A DNA stretch of 15,057 bases from Sphingomonas taxi. Lineage in GTDB: Bacteria > Pseudomonadota > Alphaproteobacteria > Sphingomonadales > Sphingomonadaceae. Made by a program: the position numbers and the translations under genes. The stretch lies in assembly GCA_003243195.1 (NCBI GenBank), contig QFQI01000023.1, positions 1 to 15,057 on the forward strand, read 5' to 3'. The notes beneath the pieces were generated by a model, which did not search any database, was not told the origin of the DNA, and saw nothing but the letters and a program-made list of their open reading frames with translations. The first letter of the stretch is position 1. Every line of letters begins with the position of its first letter. Shown one piece after another: positions 1 through 7,585 of this stretch.

Positions 1-1031
<1,031 letters not shown>

Positions 1032-1073
1032 GCGGTTCGCGCCGCGGCGACGCGGTTCATCGCAAAAACAGCC

Positions 1074-1112
1074 GCCCGGCACGTCGAAAGACGTGTCGGG
1101 CAGTTGCCTTTT
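1074..1112 (+). terminator. Probable intrinsic terminator after tuf
   Basis: A 12-bp stem, GCCCGGCACGTC (1074-1085) with GACGTGTCGGGC (1090-1101), has one G-U pair and closes on a GAAA tetraloop. It is followed within 8 bases by CCTTTT. The stem is strong and the U-tract short. Its position right after the tuf stop fits termination or attenuation of the str transcript before rpsJ. Confidence 0.7.
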
Positions 1113-1130
1113 AATGAGGGCGGCTTTAAG
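1104..1130 (+). promoter_or_regulatory. Weak candidate promoter for rpsJ
   Basis: TTGCCTT (1104-1110), twelve bases, then GCTTTAAG (1123-1130) resembles the alphaproteobacterial housekeeping form described for Caulobacter (TTGACGS, 10-14 bases, GCTANAWC) with several mismatches. It lies in the tail of the tuf terminator, where an S10-operon promoter would make sense. It is followed by an imperfect stem AGGGCG/CGCCCT (about 1117-1138). This is inference from a weak match. Confidence 0.25.
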
Positions 1131-1241
1131 CGCGCCCTTCGGTTTTCGTCAGAGAACAGCAAGAGGCGCTCCCGAATCGCTGGCCGATCACTCGGACGGC
1201 GGAACGGGCAGGTGCCCCGCTCTTTCGCATTGGTAGGGACT

Positions 1242-1550
1242 ATGGACAGCAACATCCGCATCCGCCTGAAGGCGTTCGATCATCGCGTGCTCGATCAGGC
1301 GACCGGCGACATCGCCGACACCGCGCGCCGCACCGGCGCGCTCATCCGTGGTCCCATCCCGCTCCCGACCCGTATCGAGAAGTTCACGGTCAACCGTGGG
1401 CCGCATATCGACAAGAAGTCGCGCGAGCAGTTCGAGGTCCGCACCTACAAGCGGATGCTCGACATCGTCCAGCCGACCCCGCAGACCGTCGATGCGCTGA
1501 TGAAGCTCGACCTCGCGGCCGGTGTTGACGTCGAGATCAAGCTGGCGTAA
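1242..1550 (+). CDS. rpsJ: 30S ribosomal protein S10
   Basis: S10 is a component of the 30S head; in other bacteria it also acts with NusB/NusG in transcription antitermination. The 102-residue product matches the family length and starts with the conserved MDSNIRIRLKAFDH. It carries the conserved loop GPIPLPTRIEKFTV at about residues 38-51. The ATG at 1242 is chosen because it gives this canonical N terminus and has an AGGGA ribosome site (1235-1239) just upstream. The frame is open further upstream, to an ATG at 1104, but that extension resembles no S10. It is the first gene of the S10 operon and is separated from rplC by an unusually long structured gap. Confidence 0.98.
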   Translation: MDSNIRIRLKAFDHRVLDQATGDIADTARRTGALIRGPIPLPTRIEKFTVNRGPHIDKKSREQFEVRTYKRMLDIVQPTPQTVDALMKLDLAAGVDVEIKLA

Positions 1551-1843
1551 TCGGCTGGCTCCCGCGGTTGACGTGAGTCCCGCGGGTTTGTCGTTTGTCG
1601 CTACGGCGGCCGCGACAGGAAAGAGGCCCGCTCGCCGGGCGCTCTGGATAGTTTGAGATACCGCCGGCCGCTTTCGGGTGGCCGGGCCAGCGTCTCCCGT
1701 CTGCTTTCCCACGGGAAAGCCCCCAGCCCGGGACGGGGGCGCGCTTCGCTTATTCCGGGCTGGACTGATCGGCGTCGCAGGACGCCGGTCGCAAGCACCC
1801 TGGGGATGGGCTTCAGGGTGCCTCTGTCAAGGAGCAACGGATC
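1551..1843 (+). promoter_or_regulatory. Hairpin-rich leader/attenuator region between rpsJ and rplC
   Basis: These 293 bases hold no convincing gene but at least seven perfect stem pairs: CCCGCGG/CCGCGGG (1561-1567/1580-1586, then TTTGTCGTTTG); GCCCG/CGGGC (1626-1630/1636-1640); CCGGCC/GGCCGG (1664-1669/1680-1685); GCTTTCCC/GGGAAAGC (1703-1710/1713-1720); CCAGCCCGG/CCGGGCTGG (1723-1731/1755-1763); GGCGTC/GACGCC (1771-1776/1781-1786); and GCACCCTG/CAGGGTGC (1795-1802/1814-1821). The first has a T-rich tail and could attenuate transcription after rpsJ. The last ends 7 bases before the rplC ribosome site. A ribosomal-protein-binding leader is an inference; no known leader class is recognised. 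Confidence 0.5.
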
Positions 1844-2600
1844 ATGCGTACTGGCGTGATCGCGAAGAAAATGGGGATGACCCGCCTGTTCCAGGACGAC
1901 GGCCGCCACGTGCCGGTCACCGTCCTGCATCCTGCAGATCGAGGCGCTTCAGGTCGTCGCCCGTCGCGAGAATGATCGGGACGGCTACACCGCCGTCCAG
2001 CTTGGCGCAGGTGTCGCCAAGGCCAAGAACGTCGCCAAGCCGCAGCGCGGCCATTTCGGCAAGGCCGAGGTGGAGCCCAAGGCGGTCGTCCACGAATTCC
2101 GCGTCAGCGAGGACAACCTCCTCGACGTCGGCGCCGAACTGTCGGCCGACCATTATGTCGCCGGCCAGCTCGTCGACATCCAGGGCCGCACGCAGGGCAA
2201 GGGCTTCGCGGGCGCCATGAAGCGCTGGAACTTCGGCGGCCTGCGCGCCACGCACGGCGTGTCGGTCAGCCACCGTTCGCATGGTTCGACCGGCAACCGC
2301 CAGGATCCGGGCCGCGTCTTCAAGAACAAGAAGATGGCTGGTCACATGGGTGACCGCAACCGCACGCAGCAGAACCTCGAGATCGTCGGCACCGACGTCG
2401 AGCGCGGGCTCATCTTCGTGAAGGGCTCGGTGCCCGGCTCGAAGGGCGGCTGGCTGTTCGTGAAGGACGCCGTGAAGCAGGGTCGCCACGAAGGCGCGCC
2501 GTATCCGGCGGCGCTGAAGGCGGCCAACAACAACACCGCGGCGGATACGCCGGCCGAAACCTCGGTCGACACGCCCGCGACCGACGGCCAGGAGGGCTGA
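1844..2600 (+). pseudogene. rplC: 50S ribosomal protein L3 gene, frame broken by a 7-base duplication
   Basis: L3 is an essential early-assembly protein of the 50S subunit that reaches toward the peptidyl-transferase centre. The ATG at 1844, behind AAGGAG (1829-1834), begins MRTGVIAKKMGMTRLFQ, a canonical L3 N terminus. After 28 normal codons the frame runs into 15 foreign codons and a TGA at 1973-1975. The true L3 frame resumes one phase over at about 1932 (LQIEALQVVARR) and continues to the TGA at 2600, with the conserved central segment GFAGAMKRWNFGG and an acidic Ala/Thr/Pro tail (final ~30 residues). The cause is a tandem TCCTGCA (1923-1936). Removing one copy gives exactly 250 codons (249 residues). 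Because L3 is essential, a sequence error is likely; see findings. Confidence 0.93.
1923..1936 (+). repeat. Perfect 7-base tandem duplication inside rplC
   Basis: TCCTGCA occurs twice back to back (1923-1929 and 1930-1936). The second copy overlaps a CTGCAG palindrome. The unit length is not a multiple of three, and its presence explains the L3 frame break completely. Confidence 0.97.
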
Positions 2601-2603
2601 GAA

Positions 2604-3218
2604 GTGAAGGTCAAGGTTTCCTCCTTCGCCGGCACCGATGCGACGGATATCGAGCTCAACGACGAGGTCTTCGGCCTCGATCCGCGCGCCGACATCCTGC
2701 ACCGCGTCGTGACCTGGCAGCTCGAGAAGCGTCGCGCCACCGCGCGCGGCACCCGCGAGCGTTCGGACGTCGCGCGGTCGGGCAAGAAGCTCGGTCGCCA
2801 GAAGGGCGGCGGCGTCGCGCGTCACGGTGATCGCCGCGCTCCCGTCTTCATCGGCGGCGGCAAGGCGCACGGCGCGCGCGTTCGCGATTTCAATCCGGGT
2901 CTCAACAAGAAGATCCGCGCATTGGGCCTGAAGATGGCGCTCAGCAGCCACGCCAAGGCCGGCTCGCTGATCGTGCTGGAAGGTTTCGAGGTCGCCAAGA
3001 CCAAGGAGCTGAAGGGCCATTTCGCCACGCTGAACGCGGGCAAGCGCACGCTGGTGATCGACGGCGAGGCGGGCGAGGGCTTCCGCGCCGGCCGCAACCT
3101 GCCGGGCGTGGACCTGCTGCCGGCCGTGGGCGCCAACGTCTACGATATCATCAAGGCTGACACGCTGGTGCTGACGCGCGCTGCGGTCGAGAAGCTGGAG
3201 GCGCGCTTCAATGGCTAA
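2604..3218 (+). CDS. rplD: 50S ribosomal protein L4
   Basis: L4 (L1e family) binds 23S rRNA and lines the peptide exit tunnel; in E. coli it also represses the S10 operon. The 204-residue product is of normal length. The long tunnel loop, rich in Gly/Arg/Lys, spans about residues 49-88 (GRQKGGGVARHGDRRAP at 64-80). The start is the GTG at 2604, three bases after the rplC stop, with GGAGGG (2591-2596) inside the end of rplC; this suggests coupling to rplC translation. The last 8 bases overlap rplW. Whether L4 regulates this operon cannot be read from the sequence. Confidence 0.97.
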   Translation: MKVKVSSFAGTDATDIELNDEVFGLDPRADILHRVVTWQLEKRRATARGTRERSDVARSGKKLGRQKGGGVARHGDRRAPVFIGGGKAHGARVRDFNPGLNKKIRALGLKMALSSHAKAGSLIVLEGFEVAKTKELKGHFATLNAGKRTLVIDGEAGEGFRAGRNLPGVDLLPAVGANVYDIIKADTLVLTRAAVEKLEARFNG

Positions 3219-3525
3219 GCCGACCAAGGCGATCGACAACCGTCATTATGACGTGATTGTCGCGCCGCACATCACCGAGAAGGCGACGCTGCTCTCCGAG
3301 CACAACGCCGTGGTCTTCAAGGTTGCCGCCAAGGCGACCAAGCCCGAAATCAAGGCGGCCGTGGAAGCGCTGTTCGACGTCAGCGTCGTCGGCGTGAACA
3401 CGATCGTCCAGAAGGGCAAGACCAAGCGCTGGAAGGGTGCGCCCTATCAGCGGTCCGACATGAAGAAGGCGATCGTCACGCTCCGCGAGGGGCAGTCGAT
3501 CGACGTCACCGAGGGGGCCAAGTAA
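3211..3525 (+). CDS. rplW: 50S ribosomal protein L23
   Basis: L23 sits at the tunnel exit and is the docking site for trigger factor and SRP. The product is 104 residues, slightly longer than the E. coli protein. The conserved opening VIVAPHITEKAT is at about residues 15-26, and the extended tunnel loop QKGKTKRWKGAPYQRS at 67-82. The ATG at 3211 lies within the last 8 bases of rplD, so translation is probably coupled. rplB starts one base after its stop. Confidence 0.98.
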   Translation: MAKPTKAIDNRHYDVIVAPHITEKATLLSEHNAVVFKVAAKATKPEIKAAVEALFDVSVVGVNTIVQKGKTKRWKGAPYQRSDMKKAIVTLREGQSIDVTEGAK

Positions 3526-3526
3526 C

Positions 3527-4360
3527 ATGGCACTCAAGCATTATAACCCGACCTCGCCGGCGCAGCGCGGCCTGATCCTCGTCGACAAGTCGTCGCTGTG
3601 GAAGGGCAAGCCCGTCAAGTCGCTGACCGAGGGCAAGCGCAAGAGCGGCGGCCGCAACAACAAGGGCCACGTGACCTCGCGCGGCATCGCGGGCGGCCAC
3701 AAGCAGCGCTATCGCTATATCGACTTCAAGCGTCGCAAGTGGGACGCCGAGGGCACGGTCGAGCGGCTGGAATATGATCCCAACCGCACCGCGTTCATCG
3801 CGCTGGTGTCCTATGCCGACGGCGAGCAGGCGTATATCATCGCGCCGCAGCGTCTGGCGGTGGGCGACAAGGTGATCGCCGGCAAGAAGACCGACGTGAA
3901 GCCGGGCAACGCCATGGAGCTGGGCCAGATGCCGGTCGGCACCATCGTCCACAATGTGGAGATGAAGCCGGGCAAGGGCGGCCAGATCGCCCGTTCGGCC
4001 GGCACCTATGTGCAGGTCGTCGGTCGTGATCGCGGGATGGTGATCGTTCGCCTGAACTCGGGCGAGCAGCGCTACATCCATGGCGATTGCATGGCCACGG
4101 TCGGTGCGGTGTCCAACCCGGACAACCAGAACCAGAACCTCGGCAAGGCAGGCCGTACCCGCTGGATGGGCAAGCGCCCGCTGACGCGCGGTGTGGCGAA
4201 GAACCCGGTCGACCACCCGCACGGCGGTGGTGAAGGCCGGACCTCAGGCGGTCGCCATCCGGTGACGCCGTGGGGCAAGCCGACCAAGGGTGCGCGCACC
4301 CGCCACAACAAGTCTACGGACAAGATGATCATCCGTAGCCGTCACGCGAGGAAGAAGTAA
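3527..4360 (+). CDS. rplB: 50S ribosomal protein L2
   Basis: L2 is a universally conserved 50S protein needed for subunit joining and peptidyl transfer. It has 277 residues, the family length, beginning MALKHYNPTSPAQRG. The OB-fold and SH3-like domains are followed by the conserved C-terminal segment DHPHGGGEGR (about residues 229-238), whose histidine has been implicated in peptidyl-transferase function, and a basic tail (RSRHARKK). GAGGGGG (3511-3517) provides the ribosome site. The stop overlaps the rpsS start by one base (TAATG). Confidence 0.99.
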   Translation: MALKHYNPTSPAQRGLILVDKSSLWKGKPVKSLTEGKRKSGGRNNKGHVTSRGIAGGHKQRYRYIDFKRRKWDAEGTVERLEYDPNRTAFIALVSYADGEQAYIIAPQRLAVGDKVIAGKKTDVKPGNAMELGQMPVGTIVHNVEMKPGKGGQIARSAGTYVQVVGRDRGMVIVRLNSGEQRYIHGDCMATVGAVSNPDNQNQNLGKAGRTRWMGKRPLTRGVAKNPVDHPHGGGEGRTSGGRHPVTPWGKPTKGARTRHNKSTDKMIIRSRHARKK

Positions 4361-4635
4361 TGGCGCGCTCCGTCTGGAAGGGCCCGTTCGTTGAGCTGAG
4401 CCTGCTCAAGAAGGCCGAGGTGGCACAGGATTCGGGCGGCCGCGCGCCGATCAAGACCTGGTCGCGTCGTTCCACCATCCTGCCGCAGTTCATCGGCCTG
4501 ACCTTCACCGTCTACAACGGGCGCAAGTTCGTGCCCGTCACGGTGAACGAGGACATGGTCGGCATGAAGCTGGGCGAGTTCGCGCCGACCCGTTATTTCC
4601 CGGGTCACGCGGCTGACAAGAAGGGCAAGCGCTGA
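4360..4635 (+). CDS. rpsS: 30S ribosomal protein S19
   Basis: S19 lies in the 30S head, pairs with S13 and contacts tRNA and the 50S bridge. The 91-residue product matches the family: MARSVWKGPFVELSLLKK at the N terminus, then VYNGRKFVPV at about residues 49-58, and GEFAPTR near residue 68. Start and stop both overlap neighbours by one base (TAATG with rplB, TGATG with rplV), indicating coupled translation. Confidence 0.99.
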   Translation: MARSVWKGPFVELSLLKKAEVAQDSGGRAPIKTWSRRSTILPQFIGLTFTVYNGRKFVPVTVNEDMVGMKLGEFAPTRYFPGHAADKKGKR

Positions 4636-5012
4636 TGAGCAAGCCTGCATCCCCCCGCAAGGTCGGCGACAAGGAAGCCTTGTCCGTCGGCACGCAGATC
4701 CGTGGTTCGGCGCAGAAGCTGGGCCTGGTCGCGGCGCTGATCCGCGGTCGTTCGGCGGCCGACGCGATGAACATCCTCGCCTTCTCCAAGAAGTCGATGG
4801 CGGTTGACGCGCGCAAGGTGCTGGCCTCGGCCATCGCCAACGCCGAGAACAACCACAACCTCGACGTCGACGCGCTGGTCGTCGCCGAGGCGTCGGTCGG
4901 CAAGTCGATCACCATGAAGCGGTTCGCCACGCGCGGCCGCGGCAAGTCCACCCGCATCCTCAAGCCGTTCTCGCGGCTGCGGATCGTCGTGCGCGAGCAG
5001 GAAGAAGCCTAA
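4635..5012 (+). CDS. rplV: 50S ribosomal protein L22
   Basis: L22 spans the 50S subunit and its beta-hairpin narrows the exit tunnel, a site of macrolide-resistance mutations in other bacteria. The product has 125 residues against about 110 in E. coli; the excess is an N-terminal extension of about 15 residues (MSKPASPRKVGDKEALSVGT). The tunnel hairpin is at about residues 92-113 (MKRFATRGRGKSTRILKPFS). The gene is joined to rpsS and rpsC by one-base overlaps. Confidence 0.98.
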   Translation: MSKPASPRKVGDKEALSVGTQIRGSAQKLGLVAALIRGRSAADAMNILAFSKKSMAVDARKVLASAIANAENNHNLDVDALVVAEASVGKSITMKRFATRGRGKSTRILKPFSRLRIVVREQEEA

Positions 5013-5719
5013 TGGGTCACAAGAGCAACCCCATCGGTCTGCGCCTGCAGATCAACCGCACCTGGGACAGCCGCTGGTATGCCGAGGGCGGCGACTACAA
5101 GCGCCTGCTGCTCGAGGATCTGAAGATCCGCGAGTATATCGTGAAGACGCTGCCGCAGGCCGCGATCTCCAAGGTGGTGATCGATCGTCCGGCCAAGCTG
5201 TGCCGCATCTCGGTCTTCGCGGCGCGTCCGGGCGTCATCATCGGCAAGAAGGGCTCGGACATTGAGAAGCTGAGGAAGACCCTCGGCGCGATGACCAGCT
5301 CGGAGGTGTCGCTGAACATCGTCGAGATCCGCAAGCCGGAAGTCGACGCGAAGCTCGTCGCGCAGGGGATCGCCGACCAGCTGGAGCGTCGTATCGCGTT
5401 CCGCCGCGCCATGAAGCGCGCGGTGCAGTCCGCGATGCGCCTCGGCGCCGACGGCATCAAGGTGTATTGCGGTGGCCGTCTGGGCGGCGCGGAGATCGCG
5501 CGCTCGGAGAGCTATCGCGAGGGCCGCGTGCCGCTGCACACGCTGCGCGCCAACATCGACTATGCCCATGCCGAGGCGCACACCGCGTACGGCGTGTGCG
5601 GCGTCAAGGTGTGGGTGTTCAAGGGCGAGATCCTGGGTCACGACCCGTTCGCCACCGACCGGCTGATGATGGAGGCCCAGACCTCCGGCGTGCGCCCCGC
5701 GCGCGACGACCGTCGCTAA
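5012..5719 (+). CDS. rpsC: 30S ribosomal protein S3
   Basis: S3 forms part of the mRNA entry channel and helicase site of the 30S head. The 235-residue product begins MGHKSNPIGLRLQINRTWDS. The type II KH domain has its GKKG loop at residues 78-81 (GVIIGKKGSD). The C-terminal domain carries YCGGRLGGAEIARSE (about 152-166) and ends in a short basic tail. The start overlaps the rplV stop by one base (TAATG). rplP follows after 12 bases with AAGGA in the gap. Confidence 0.99.
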   Translation: MGHKSNPIGLRLQINRTWDSRWYAEGGDYKRLLLEDLKIREYIVKTLPQAAISKVVIDRPAKLCRISVFAARPGVIIGKKGSDIEKLRKTLGAMTSSEVSLNIVEIRKPEVDAKLVAQGIADQLERRIAFRRAMKRAVQSAMRLGADGIKVYCGGRLGGAEIARSESYREGRVPLHTLRANIDYAHAEAHTAYGVCGVKVWVFKGEILGHDPFATDRLMMEAQTSGVRPARDDRR

Positions 5720-5731
5720 GGAATAACGGAC

Positions 5732-6166
5732 ATGTTGCAACCGAAGCGCACCAAGTTCCGCAAGGCGTTCAAGGGCCGTATCCACGGCGACGCCAAGGGC
5801 GGCACGTCGCTGAACTTCGGTTCCTACGGCCTGAAGGCCATGGAGCCGGATCGTATCACCGCACGCCAGATCGAGGCGGCCCGCCGCGCGATCACGCGTC
5901 ACATCAAGCGCCAGGGGCGTCTGTGGATCCGCGTGTTCCCGGACGTGCCGGTGTCGAGCAAGCCTGCCGAAGTCCGCATGGGCTCGGGCAAGGGGTCGCC
6001 GGAGTTCTGGGCCGCGCGCGTCAAGCCGGGCCGGATCCTGTTCGAGCTCGACGGCGTCGAGGGGCCGCTGGCCGCGGAGGCGTTCGAGCGCGCCGCGATG
6101 AAGCTGCCGATCAAGACCAAGGTCGTGGCGCGCCTCGGCGACACCTCGCACCTGGGAGGCGAGTAA
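5732..6166 (+). CDS. rplP: 50S ribosomal protein L16
   Basis: L16 shapes the A-site tRNA binding region of the 50S subunit late in assembly. It has 144 residues, slightly longer than E. coli (136). The conserved start MLQPKRTKFRKAFKGR, GSYGLKAMEP (about 30-39) and VRMGSGKG (81-88) are present; the Arg at 82 corresponds to the arginine that is hydroxylated in E. coli L16. The ATG follows AAGGA (5718-5722), and rpmC begins one base after the stop. Confidence 0.98.
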   Translation: MLQPKRTKFRKAFKGRIHGDAKGGTSLNFGSYGLKAMEPDRITARQIEAARRAITRHIKRQGRLWIRVFPDVPVSSKPAEVRMGSGKGSPEFWAARVKPGRILFELDGVEGPLAAEAFERAAMKLPIKTKVVARLGDTSHLGGE

Positions 6167-6167
6167 G

Positions 6168-6374
6168 ATGGCGAAGAAGACCGACTATAACGGCCAGAGC
6201 GACGACCAGCTCACCGAGAGCCTGGGCAACCTGAAGCGCGAGCAGTTCAACCTGCGCTTCCAGGCGGCGACCAGCCAGCTGGAAAAGTCGAGCCGCGTGC
6301 GTGAGGTCCGCAAGGACATCGCGCGCATCAAGACCCTGCAGGCGCAGCGCAACGCTGCGGCCGCGGCCAAGTAA
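6168..6374 (+). CDS. rpmC: 50S ribosomal protein L29
   Basis: L29 is a small helical protein beside L23 at the tunnel exit. The product has 68 residues, with the family pattern: a first helix (QLTESLGNLKREQFNLRFQ) and a second ending in the conserved VRKDIARIKTL, then an alanine-rich tail. GGGAGG (6154-6159) inside the end of rplP is the ribosome site for the ATG at 6168. It is part of the S10 block between rplP and rpsQ. Confidence 0.97.
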   Translation: MAKKTDYNGQSDDQLTESLGNLKREQFNLRFQAATSQLEKSSRVREVRKDIARIKTLQAQRNAAAAAK

Positions 6375-6387
6375 GAGGACGACGCAC

Positions 6388-6660
6388 ATGCCGAAGCGCG
6401 TGCTGACCGGAGTGATCGTCTCCGACAAGGGCGAGAAGACGGTGGTCGTAAACGTGGAGCGCAAGGTCAAGCACCCGCTCTACGGCAAGATCATCCGCCG
6501 TTCGAAGAAGTACCACGCCCATGACGAGGCGAACGAGTACAAGGCCGGCGAGACCGTGCGCATCGAAGAGGTGGCGCCGATCTCCAAGCTGAAGACGTGG
6601 AAGGTGCTGGATCGTGTGAACACGCACGTGGCACCCGAGCGGGTCGACGTCGACGCGTAA
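6388..6660 (+). CDS. rpsQ: 30S ribosomal protein S17
   Basis: S17 is an OB-fold primary binder of 16S rRNA in the 30S body. It has 90 residues, starting MPKRVLTGVIVSDKGEKTVV. It carries the conserved HPLYGKIIRRSKKYHAHDE segment (about 29-47) and a variable acidic C terminus. The ATG at 6388 follows AGAGGA (6374-6379). The frame is open upstream to 6301, but that stretch overlaps rpmC and resembles no S17. It is the last gene of the S10 block, followed by the gap with a terminator-like stem. Confidence 0.98.
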   Translation: MPKRVLTGVIVSDKGEKTVVVNVERKVKHPLYGKIIRRSKKYHAHDEANEYKAGETVRIEEVAPISKLKTWKVLDRVNTHVAPERVDVDA

Positions 6661-6699
6661 CGCGTCGCGGTGAGTGACCGCCCGGCGTTTCGTGCAGGG

Positions 6700-6718
6700 T
6701 CCGGCCGCGCAGGCCGGA
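6700..6718 (+). other. Perfect 7-bp hairpin after rpsQ
   Basis: TCCGGCC (6700-6706), loop GCGCA, GGCCGGA (6712-6718). There is no T-tract after it, so it is not a terminator by itself. It adds to the structure of the rpsQ-rplN gap and may belong to the leader or 3' end of the S10 message. Confidence 0.5.
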
Positions 6719-6805
6719 GACCACATGAGCGGCGGGCGGGCGACGCAGGACGGAGGGGAACCCTTGGGGGTTGCCTTCTGCTGGCGGGGCGGCTACCGGG
6801 CTGCT

Positions 6806-6850
6806 CCCCCTGGCGCGGGTTCGCCCGCTTGCCGGGGGTCGTTATTTTCA
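6806..6850 (+). terminator. Strong terminator-like stem at the S10/spc boundary
   Basis: A nested stem pairs CCCCC (6806-6810) with GGGGG (6834-6838), GGC (6812-6814) with GCC (6831-6833), and GCGGG (6815-6819) with CCCGC (6824-6828), closing on a TTCG tetraloop. That is about 13 base pairs with a small internal loop. It is followed by TCGTTATTTTC. It lies between rpsQ and rplN, exactly where the S10 operon ends in enterobacteria. Confidence 0.72.
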
Positions 6851-6876
6851 GGCGGGGTTGGGTCGGTATCCACCCC

Positions 6877-6903
6877 ATGAGCGAGAAGGAAGCGGATCGA
6901 TGA
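6877..6903 (+). other. Eight-codon mini-ORF coupled to rplN (possible leader peptide)
   Basis: ATG at 6877 encodes MSEKEADR and its TGA (6901-6903) overlaps the rplN ATG (6900-6902). The rplN ribosome site (AAGGA, 6886-6890) lies inside it. A GGGG-rich stretch before it is a poor ribosome site, so translation is uncertain; the same frame is open upstream. It is listed as a possible coupling device only. Confidence 0.25.
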
Positions 6904-7268
6904 TCCAGATGCAGTCCAATCTCGACGTCGCTGACAACAGCGGCGCGAAGCGGGTGCAGTGCATCAAGGTGCTGGGCGGGTCCAAGCGCCGCACGGCCGG
7001 CGTCGGCGACATCATCGTCGTCAGCGTCAAGGAAGCGCAGCCGCGTGGCCGCGTGAAGAAGGGCGACGTTCACCGCGCGGTGATCGTGCGCACCGCCAAG
7101 GACATCCGTCGCGCCGACGGTTCGGTGATCCGTTTCGACGGCAACGCCGCGGTGCTGGTCAACAAGAACGAGGAGCCGATCGGCACCCGTATCTTCGGGC
7201 CGGTGGTGCGCGAACTGCGTGGCAAGAAGCACATGAAGATCATCAGCCTTGCGCCGGAGGTGCTGTAA
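6900..7268 (+). CDS. rplN: 50S ribosomal protein L14
   Basis: L14 lies at the subunit interface, contacts 16S rRNA in an intersubunit bridge and is where the RsfS silencing factor binds. The 122-residue product is exactly the family length: MIQMQSNLDVADNSGAKRVQ at the N terminus, RRTAGVGDIIVVSVKEA in the middle and a conserved FGPVVRELR near the C terminus. The ATG at 6900 is chosen for this N terminus and the AAGGA site at 6886. It is first in the spc block, and its stop overlaps the rplX start (TAATG). Confidence 0.99.
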   Translation: MIQMQSNLDVADNSGAKRVQCIKVLGGSKRRTAGVGDIIVVSVKEAQPRGRVKKGDVHRAVIVRTAKDIRRADGSVIRFDGNAAVLVNKNEEPIGTRIFGPVVRELRGKKHMKIISLAPEVL

Positions 7269-7585
7269 TGGCCGCCGCGAAGATCAAGAAGGGTGACCAG
7301 GTCATCGTCCTGTCCGGCAAGGACAAGGGCAAGACCGGCACGGTGACGCAGTCGATGCCGCGCGACGGCAAGGTGGTCGTGGGCGGCATCAATGTCGCGA
7401 CCCGCCACCGCAAGCCGGACCAGGCGAACCCGCAGGGCGGTCTCGAGAAGATCGAGGCGCCGCTGCACATTTCCAAGGTGGCGCATGTCACCGCCGACGG
7501 CAAGCCGACCCGCGTCCGGTTCGAGACGCAGGACGGCAAGAAGGTCCGCGTGGCCGTCAAGACCGGGGAGAAGATCGGTGGCTGA
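7268..7585 (+). CDS. rplX: 50S ribosomal protein L24
   Basis: L24 is an assembly initiator protein of the 50S subunit with a KOW/SH3 domain near the tunnel exit. It has 105 residues. The KOW motif is visible at about residues 6-30 (KKGDQVIVLSGKDKGKTG), followed by the family segment PLHISKVAHV near residues 65-74. GGAGG (7256-7260) in the end of rplN precedes the ATG. The stop is overlapped by 8 bases by the rplE start. Confidence 0.98.
   Translation: MAAAKIKKGDQVIVLSGKDKGKTGTVTQSMPRDGKVVVGGINVATRHRKPDQANPQGGLEKIEAPLHISKVAHVTADGKPTRVRFETQDGKKVRVAVKTGEKIGG

Noticed and set aside
1104..1241. N-terminal extension of S10 from an earlier ATG
   Set aside because: The extra 46 residues are Arg/Ser-rich and unlike any S10; the ATG at 1242 has a ribosome site and the family N terminus.
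1568..1607. TTGACG with GCTACGGC as a promoter for rplC
   Set aside because: The spacing of about 25 bases is far too long for either the sigma-70 or the Caulobacter-type consensus, and the TTGACG lies in a hairpin loop.
2070..2600. Independent gene starting at GTG 2070
   Set aside because: It is simply the in-frame remainder of L3 beyond the frameshift; similarity runs continuously from about 1932.
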